Positions 57,674-64,000 of a stretch of 64,000 nt of DNA are shown here, one piece after another. Each line of letters starts with the position of its first letter. The stretch's first letter is position 1. The DNA is from Aliiglaciecola sp. LCG003 (lineage in GTDB: Bacteria > Pseudomonadota > Gammaproteobacteria > Enterobacterales > Alteromonadaceae), in contig NZ_CP128185.1 of the NCBI RefSeq assembly GCF_030316135.1, forward strand, positions 3,906,001-3,970,000. Reading direction: 5' to 3'. The notes below the pieces were generated by a model. That model was not told the DNA's origin. It saw only the letters and a program-made list of their open reading frames with translations, and did no database searches. A program made the translations under genes and the position numbers.

Positions 57674-58645
57674 ATGGACTTAGAACAGATCCGTCGCCTT
57701 GCTGACACTGACATGCAAGCAGTTAACGCACTCATTCAAGCACAGGTTAATTCCGATGTTGCTCTGATCAATCAATTGGGTTTTTATATCGTCAACAGTG
57801 GCGGTAAACGAATTAGACCCCTGATAACAGTTTTAGCTGCCAGAGCAGTCGGTATTCAATCAGACCAGCATCACACATTAGCGACCATTATTGAGTTTAT
57901 TCACACTGCAACTTTGCTGCATGATGACGTGGTAGATGAATCCACCATGCGCCGCGGTCGAGAAACAGCGAATGCAGTTTTTGGCAACCAAGCCAGTGTT
58001 TTAGTTGGCGATTTTCTCTACACCCGTTCTTTCCAAATGATGGTTGATTTAAAACGCATGCGAGTGATGGAGATTCTTTCTGATGCCACAAATGTGATTG
58101 CCGAAGGTGAGGTGTTGCAGTTAATGAATTGCAATGACCCTGACACCAGTGAAGAAAGTTATATGGAGGTAATTTACAGCAAAACTGCACGCTTGTTCGA
58201 AGCTGCCACTTTGCTTGCCGCGGTGCTAACCGATCAACCAGCAGAAATTGAATCAGCCATGCAAGACTATGGGCGATATTTGGGTACCGCTTTTCAATTA
58301 GTCGACGACATTCTAGACTATGCGGCTGATAGCCAAGAGATGGGCAAAAATGTGGGCGATGACTTGGCCGAAGGTAAGCCTACGTTGCCGTTACTTTACG
58401 CAATGTGGAAGGGTTCACAACAGCAGCAAACTTTGATCAAAGATGCCATAGAGCACAATAATGGTATGGAAAATCTAGATCAGATTTTGCAAGCAATGGA
58501 AGATACGGGTTCGTTAACCTACACCCGCCAACAAGCTTTAAATGCGGCCGACAAAGCCATAGATGCCCTTAAAATACTACCAGACTCAGATTATAAAGAC
58601 GCCTTGATCAGTCTTGCACATATTTCAGTTGAGCGAGCAGCTTAA
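57674..58645 (+). CDS. ispB: Octaprenyl diphosphate synthase
   Basis: IspB builds the isoprenoid tail of ubiquinone and menaquinone. The 323-residue protein has the two aspartate-rich motifs LLHDDVVDE (about residues 83-91) and QLVDDILDYAAD (about 211-222), with GGKRIRPL near residue 44. It is divergent from rplU, the standard arrangement in gammaproteobacteria. Confidence 0.95.
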   Translation: MDLEQIRRLADTDMQAVNALIQAQVNSDVALINQLGFYIVNSGGKRIRPLITVLAARAVGIQSDQHHTLATIIEFIHTATLLHDDVVDESTMRRGRETANAVFGNQASVLVGDFLYTRSFQMMVDLKRMRVMEILSDATNVIAEGEVLQLMNCNDPDTSEESYMEVIYSKTARLFEAATLLAAVLTDQPAEIESAMQDYGRYLGTAFQLVDDILDYAADSQEMGKNVGDDLAEGKPTLPLLYAMWKGSQQQQTLIKDAIEHNNGMENLDQILQAMEDTGSLTYTRQQALNAADKAIDALKILPDSDYKDALISLAHISVERAA

Positions 58646-58686
58646 TGGTGACTGCAGGGATGCGGCACTATGGTGATGAGGTTAAG

Positions 58687-58869
58687 CTAAGCGCAGTATT
58701 GGCGTAATTTATCCAACATTTCTTTACTCAAGCCTAAATCTAAACTGGAATTATAGGCATCTTTCATACCTGATAAAATAGGTAAGTCAGCAGTGTTTGA
58801 TTTTTCATTCTCAGTGTACTGTTGCGTTACTTTTTCGGCTGAAAATATTTCTTGATCATTAGCAAACAT
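58687..58869 (-). CDS. Small protein of unknown function
   Basis: The 60-residue protein (MFANDQEIFSAEKVTQQYT start) has GAGGAA before the ATG, which supports translation. It is hydrophilic and acidic with a helical ending (SKEMLDKLRQYCA). It has no signal peptide or membrane segment and no recognised family. It is convergent with ispB. Confidence 0.5.
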   Translation of the reverse strand: MFANDQEIFSAEKVTQQYTENEKSNTADLPILSGMKDAYNSSLDLGLSKEMLDKLRQYCA

Positions 58870-59204
58870 ACTTCATTTCCTCATTATTATCGCTAATGTT
58901 ATCGACATCTATCTAATAATCTTGAATGTTTTTAGGTTTTCATTGGTGCAATGGGTCCTAGCCGGTTGAGATTCGAACAACTAGCAAGTACAGGTAAAAA
59001 TGTTCATGTATACCGTGAAATTACTACACAGATTACAACTGACAATGGTTTAAAGATTTAGTGAACAGATATTCATTAACAATGTAAGTGCTATTTTTAA
59101 AGGCCTGCAAGCCGAAGTGTAGAATCTGGTCCAATATTTGCATTAGCATTATCAATAATACAAATTCGCAACTAATGCGGATACATTCATTAATGAGGTA
59201 AGCC
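58870..59204. other. Intergenic region upstream of the PA2779/PA2778 pair
   Basis: These 335 bases hold the promoters of the small minus-strand gene and the pair. No reading frame or strong repeat was recognised. Confidence 0.4.
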
Positions 59205-59588
59205 ATGAAAAATTATACTAAATCTATTGCTTTTGCTGTCGGTTTGACACTAACTGCCGCCCCTTTTGTTCACGCGGATGTAGTCACGTCAGACTCAATA
59301 TTGGCCGAGCGTGGTGTTGCTTATAACAAACAGCAAATACTAGCCATGGTGTCTGATACGGAAGTCCAAAACAAGTTGGCTAGCCTAGGTGTTAGTCAAG
59401 CAGATGCGATTGCTAGAATCAACAACATGACGCCCGATGAAGTGAATGCTTTGAACCAGCAACTCAATGATGCCCCAGCAGGTGCCGGTCTTATAGGTGT
59501 GGTAGTTACTGTGTTGGTAGTGGTGGCGGTATTAGATTTACTAGGTGTTACTGATGCCTACCCGTTTATCCGTCCTGTAGGTGAGTAA
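59205..59588 (+). CDS. PA2779 family small exported protein
   Basis: The 127-residue precursor has a signal peptide (SIAFAVGLTLTAAPFVHA, cleavage at about residue 24). A helical region follows (KQQILAMVSDTEVQNKLAS, INNMTPDEVNALNQQLND), then a small-residue stretch (APAGAG) and a single C-terminal membrane helix (LIGVVVTVLVVVAVLDLL, about 96-114). It ends FIRPVGE. This matches the uncharacterised PA2779 family, which is encoded next to a PA2778 cysteine peptidase. GAGGTAAGCC lies before the ATG. The partner gene starts about 9 bases downstream. Whether it is a substrate of that peptidase is inference. Confidence 0.83.
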   Translation: MKNYTKSIAFAVGLTLTAAPFVHADVVTSDSILAERGVAYNKQQILAMVSDTEVQNKLASLGVSQADAIARINNMTPDEVNALNQQLNDAPAGAGLIGVVVTVLVVVAVLDLLGVTDAYPFIRPVGE

Positions 59589-59597
59589 TTTTCAGTG

Positions 59598-60587
59598 ATG
59601 CACATCGTCAGGATGTGCCTGCTAGTCGGTTGCATAGTTTTGATACAAGGTTGTCAAACTATGCAACAGACACAGGCGCTAGTTAATAATCCACCCCAGG
59701 ATATTGCAGCACAGCATCTAATTACTGACGTTCCCTTTTATCCCCAGCAAGAGTATTACTGTGGCCCGACTGTGCTTGCAGAGGTACTCAATTTTTATCA
59801 ATTTAACACCCGTCCGGATGATATAGCAGCTCATACTGTCATTCCTAAGCGCCATGGCACCTTGCAACTTGAGATGGTATCAACCGCTAGAAGTTTTGGC
59901 GTTGTACCCTACACTCAACGCGGTACATTGGAGCAATTAATACGTTTAGTTGGCGAAAATAAACCGGTTATTGTATTTCAAAATTTAGGGATATCCTGGA
60001 TACCTGCTTGGCATTATGCGGTTGTCATAGGTTACGATTTAACTCAACACAAATTGATCTTGCATAGCGGTGAAACGGCTAATCTAAAAGTTGGCTTTGA
60101 AGTATTTGAACGCACTTGGCAAAGGGGCAACTACTGGTTACTGGCATTGCAACCCCCTACTCAAAGTAGTGAGCAGTTTGATTCTTACCTGTATATCAAA
60201 GCCTCTCATGAACTGATAACTATTGGTAAAACCGAGCAAGGCGTTAACGGCCTACAGACCGCCACGTCCCAATGGCCTGATGAGTGGTTAGGATATTTCC
60301 TGTTGGGAAACTACTACATGCAAGTTGGCGATGACCCACACAGCCAAAAGATGGCGCTGCAGTGGTTCACTAGAGGGCTTGAAAGCGGTTCTGAGCATGC
60401 GGAGTATCTGAATAACTACAGTTATGCATTGGCTAATGCGGGTTGTTTTGAGCAAGCACAGTTAATTTTGCAACGATCTATCAATAAGTGGCCTGAGAAT
60501 TTAACCCTGCGTAGTTCTGTAGATCAGATAGATAAGCTTCAGGCTCAGGCACCAACAAGTGATGCCATACCAGCCTGTTCATTTTAA
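59598..60587 (+). CDS. PA2778 family C39-like cysteine peptidase lipoprotein
   Basis: The protein has 329 residues from the ATG at 59598 (a GTG lies one codon earlier). The N-terminus is a lipoprotein signal with LIQGC (cysteine at residue 19). A papain-like C39 domain follows (about 38-190) with the catalytic cysteine at residue 55 in EYYCGPTVLAEVLNFY and the histidine at 139 in WIPAWHYAVVIGYD. The remaining part (about 195-320) is tetratricopeptide-like (LGYFLLGNYYMQVGD; EYLNNYSYALANAGCFEQAQL). It is annotated elsewhere as the PA2778 family. It is presumably anchored in the periplasm. The pair with the small PA2779 protein is conserved across proteobacteria. Confidence 0.87.
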   Translation: MHIVRMCLLVGCIVLIQGCQTMQQTQALVNNPPQDIAAQHLITDVPFYPQQEYYCGPTVLAEVLNFYQFNTRPDDIAAHTVIPKRHGTLQLEMVSTARSFGVVPYTQRGTLEQLIRLVGENKPVIVFQNLGISWIPAWHYAVVIGYDLTQHKLILHSGETANLKVGFEVFERTWQRGNYWLLALQPPTQSSEQFDSYLYIKASHELITIGKTEQGVNGLQTATSQWPDEWLGYFLLGNYYMQVGDDPHSQKMALQWFTRGLESGSEHAEYLNNYSYALANAGCFEQAQLILQRSINKWPENLTLRSSVDQIDKLQAQAPTSDAIPACSF

Positions 60588-60609
60588 AAATTAAGCGCTG
60601 ATTTAGCTT

Positions 60610-62013
<1,404 letters not shown>

Positions 62014-62079
62014 CTAGCCACTTATTGAACGTCAAGTTTAAGCTGTGATTAACGACCTATTCACCCCGCCCAAGTGCTG

Positions 62080-64000
62080 CTAATTCCGGGTGGCAGGGGG
62101 TTCAATCACCACGCCACCTAACTTCATATTCACTAGGTCTTCAAACAGACCTGTTGACTGGCCTAATTGTTGGGCATAAATTTGGCGATATGCCAGTACT
62201 GCTTTGACATAATTGCGAGTTTCTTTGTAGGGAATCGTCTCAATCCAAATGTCGACGGGCATACTTTGCTTCCGAGGCACCCAACTTTGTACTCGTCGCC
62301 AACCAGCATTGTAAGACGCTGTCGCTAACACTGGGTTGTCATCCATTTTATCCATGAGGTAACGCAGATACTGAGTGCCATAGCCAGCATTACTGTCAGG
62401 ATCAAATAACACTTGGTTACTCACTTTTTTCTTGGCCAAATATCGAGCGGTTCCTGGTAACAATTGCATTAAACCTTTAGCACCAGCGCTTGAATTCGCG
62501 TCTGACATGAATGAGCTTTCGCGACGAGCAATGGCAAACGCCCATGCCGGGTCAATTTGATTAACTTGAGCATGATTTAACAACTGATCTTTATAGGCCA
62601 TCGGAAACCGTCGTTTTATATCATCGAGGTATCCGGTGTTTGAAAAACCGGTAATTGCACGATCATGCCACTGCCAACTGTCAGCCAGTACTGCAGATAC
62701 CAATTCTTGTTGAGGGCTCAGTTGAGATTGTAAGTACCACCACTCTCGACGAGCTTCTGTATAGCGCTGTAGTTGCAAAAATTCATGGGCGCGTTTAGCC
62801 GCAGGCATGTTGGCCACTTGAGACAATGTCATGGGATCAAACTCCAACGGTTTGTCTACCATATTAGGAGTAAGTGCTAACTTCCCGCTGGCAAGAAAGC
62901 CATAATAGTGACGATTTTTAGCTATCTGCTGATAATGCAAGTTGGCTTTGTTGGATTCATTGATTTGTTCGAACGCCCTCGCCTGCCAGTATTGAAAACT
63001 CAGATCTTGGGCTATTTGGCTAGGTAACAAATCAATCACTTCCAACGCATGTTGCCAATTGCCCGACTTAATTACATAGGCCAAATGCCAGCGAAATAAC
63101 TGTTCTTCTGCGTTTTCATGACTGGCTTTTTCTAACCACTCCGACGCTTTTGGATGTTCATTAATGGTTAATGCAATGGCAAATGTCTCCGCCATTTTCA
63201 GTTGACTAGTAGGTTGCACATTGTATTTGGCCAATACTTTCTGCCAACTTTTCAAGGCTAAATCATCATCACGCCAAATCAGGCGCGTTAAACCATATTG
63301 CAAAATGGCTAATTCTAATTCTTTATGAGTGCCAGGAAACTTCGATAAACGGCTGACATAACCGGGATTTCGACGCACACTGAGCCATAGATCAGCTAAG
63401 TACTGCTTATCTTCACTGAGCAACGTCTTAAGATACGGGATCAAGGTATGATTGCCACCGTCCGCCGCCAAGGCTAATCGCGCTAAGACATGCTTTTCAG
63501 TGCGCAAACCGGCTTGAGTCCAAGCTTTGAACACAGGATCACATTCATTAGGTTGAGATTCACCCACCACCCAAAGTTTTTCAGCTTGATTGTAGACGCT
63601 CTGGATGTCGTCTTTACGTAGCAATTTAAAAGACAGAAATTGACAAGTCAGCTCTACGTTAGCGGTAGGCTTGAAAAACTGAATAAATCGCTCTGCATCA
63701 TTATTTTTTGCTAATTGCTCTAGCCAAGTGCGCCTTAGCGGCCAATCTAGCGGGGTGCCTTCATAGAGGCGAAGAAATTCAGTTATCTTTTGTTGATTAC
63801 CATTATAAGGAAAAGCTCTAAGGGTCAATTGTTCGATATATGGCTCTAGCGGATAACCCCTTATTTGTTCCCGCAGCTTTTTATATTCAGTCGAGTTTGG
63901 CTTGGAAACCAACAATTCTAGCCTTTCGAACGCTTCTCGTTGTTGGGCCGATGGGGAACTGGGTTTATCACCCACTGTGGCCCATACCACTGTGCTGTGG
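62080..64000 (-). CDS. slt: Soluble lytic murein transglycosylase Slt (5' truncated by window)
   Basis: Slt cleaves peptidoglycan glycan strands to anhydro-muropeptides in the periplasm. At least 636 residues are visible, and the reading frame continues past base 64000, so the true start with its signal peptide lies outside. A GTG at 63990 is not a convincing start. The large alpha-superhelical U and L domains cover most of the protein. The C-terminal catalytic domain has the glutamate in AIARRESSFMSDANSSAGAKG (about residue 490), the GLMQLLPGTA loop and ASYNAGWRRVQSW. It is separated from pepQ by about 150 bases. Confidence 0.95.
   Translation of the reverse strand, partial: HSTVVWATVGDKPSSPSAQQREAFERLELLVSKPNSTEYKKLREQIRGYPLEPYIEQLTLRAFPYNGNQQKITEFLRLYEGTPLDWPLRRTWLEQLAKNNDAERFIQFFKPTANVELTCQFLSFKLLRKDDIQSVYNQAEKLWVVGESQPNECDPVFKAWTQAGLRTEKHVLARLALAADGGNHTLIPYLKTLLSEDKQYLADLWLSVRRNPGYVSRLSKFPGTHKELELAILQYGLTRLIWRDDDLALKSWQKVLAKYNVQPTSQLKMAETFAIALTINEHPKASEWLEKASHENAEEQLFRWHLAYVIKSGNWQHALEVIDLLPSQIAQDLSFQYWQARAFEQINESNKANLHYQQIAKNRHYYGFLASGKLALTPNMVDKPLEFDPMTLSQVANMPAAKRAHEFLQLQRYTEARREWWYLQSQLSPQQELVSAVLADSWQWHDRAITGFSNTGYLDDIKRRFPMAYKDQLLNHAQVNQIDPAWAFAIARRESSFMSDANSSAGAKGLMQLLPGTARYLAKKKVSNQVLFDPDSNAGYGTQYLRYLMDKMDDNPVLATASYNAGWRRVQSWVPRKQSMPVDIWIETIPYKETRNYVKAVLAYRQIYAQQLGQSTGLFEDLVNMKLGGVVIEPPATRN

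Overview
The window is about 64 kb of AT-leaning gammaproteobacterial chromosome. The gene families point to the order Alteromonadales (Alteromonas, Glaciecola or Paraglaciecola relatives). Pointers are the ftsB-ispD-ispF-truD-surE-pcm-nlpD-rpoS cluster, the rppH-ptsP-lgt-thyA run, a prolidase resembling Alteromonas OPAA-type prolidases, a FabV enoyl reductase, the TIGR03545/TIGR03546 pair and the PA2779/PA2778 pair. The genus is an inference. No rRNA, tRNA, complete insertion sequence, prophage or CRISPR array was recognised. Nearly all genes are intact and the slt gene runs off the right edge.

Layout, left to right. 0.3-5.7 kb (minus strand): fabV with a clear terminator, then a TRAP transporter (dctQ-dctM-dctP type, resembling 2-oxoacid/lactate systems) followed by an unrecognised exported protein. 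5.9-9.0 kb (plus): a cobalamin riboswitch ahead of a vitamin B12 ABC importer (ATPase, permease, binding protein). 9-16.4 kb: bolA, an AlkB-type dioxygenase, rlmG, a secreted cyclophilin, a GNAT/diguanylate cyclase pair, and the elongation factor P module (efp with modification enzymes epmA and epmB). 16.4-18.8 kb: four poorly characterised proteins, one resembling YjfB motility proteins. 19-28 kb: ampG, then a minus-strand run rppH-ptsP-TSUP permease-lgt-thyA-(receiver/CheC)-(PAS/GGDEF). 28-37 kb: mutH, small unknown membrane or exported proteins, a lipoprotein-like methyltransferase, an aldehyde dehydrogenase/ThDP enzyme pair, a membrane-bound AraC-type regulator, and divergent ygiF/ygiM. 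37.5-43.8 kb: a large putA and the TIGR03546/TIGR03545 pair. 43.9-50.9 kb: the ftsB to rpoS cluster, with a DUF368 (PopT-type) lipid-carrier translocase between pcm and nlpD. 50.9-58.6 kb: tpx, an esterase, the second EF-P family gene (yeiP/efpL), a DUF2145 operon, folA, obgE, rpmA, rplU and ispB. A 20-bp perfect inverted repeat element sits between rpmA and obgE. 58.7-64 kb: a small unknown gene, the PA2779/PA2778 pair (small exported protein plus C39-like cysteine peptidase lipoprotein with tetratricopeptide-like tail), pepQ, and the truncated slt.

Functional themes are translation of difficult sequences (EF-P, EfpL, EpmA, EpmB, RlmG), envelope biogenesis (Lgt, Slt, AmpG, NlpD, FtsB, PopT-type DUF368), isoprenoids and quinone tails (IspD, IspF, IspB), stress (RpoS, SurE, Pcm, Tpx, BolA), and cyclic-di-GMP signalling (two GGDEF proteins). 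The best candidates for undescribed biology are the PA2779/PA2778 pair, the receiver-CheC/PAS-GGDEF operon, the ThDP enzyme/aldehyde dehydrogenase pair, and the TIGR03545/TIGR03546 pair. Start sites were chosen from ribosome binding sites and family length. Where the longest open frame runs into a neighbouring gene, the shorter start is given.
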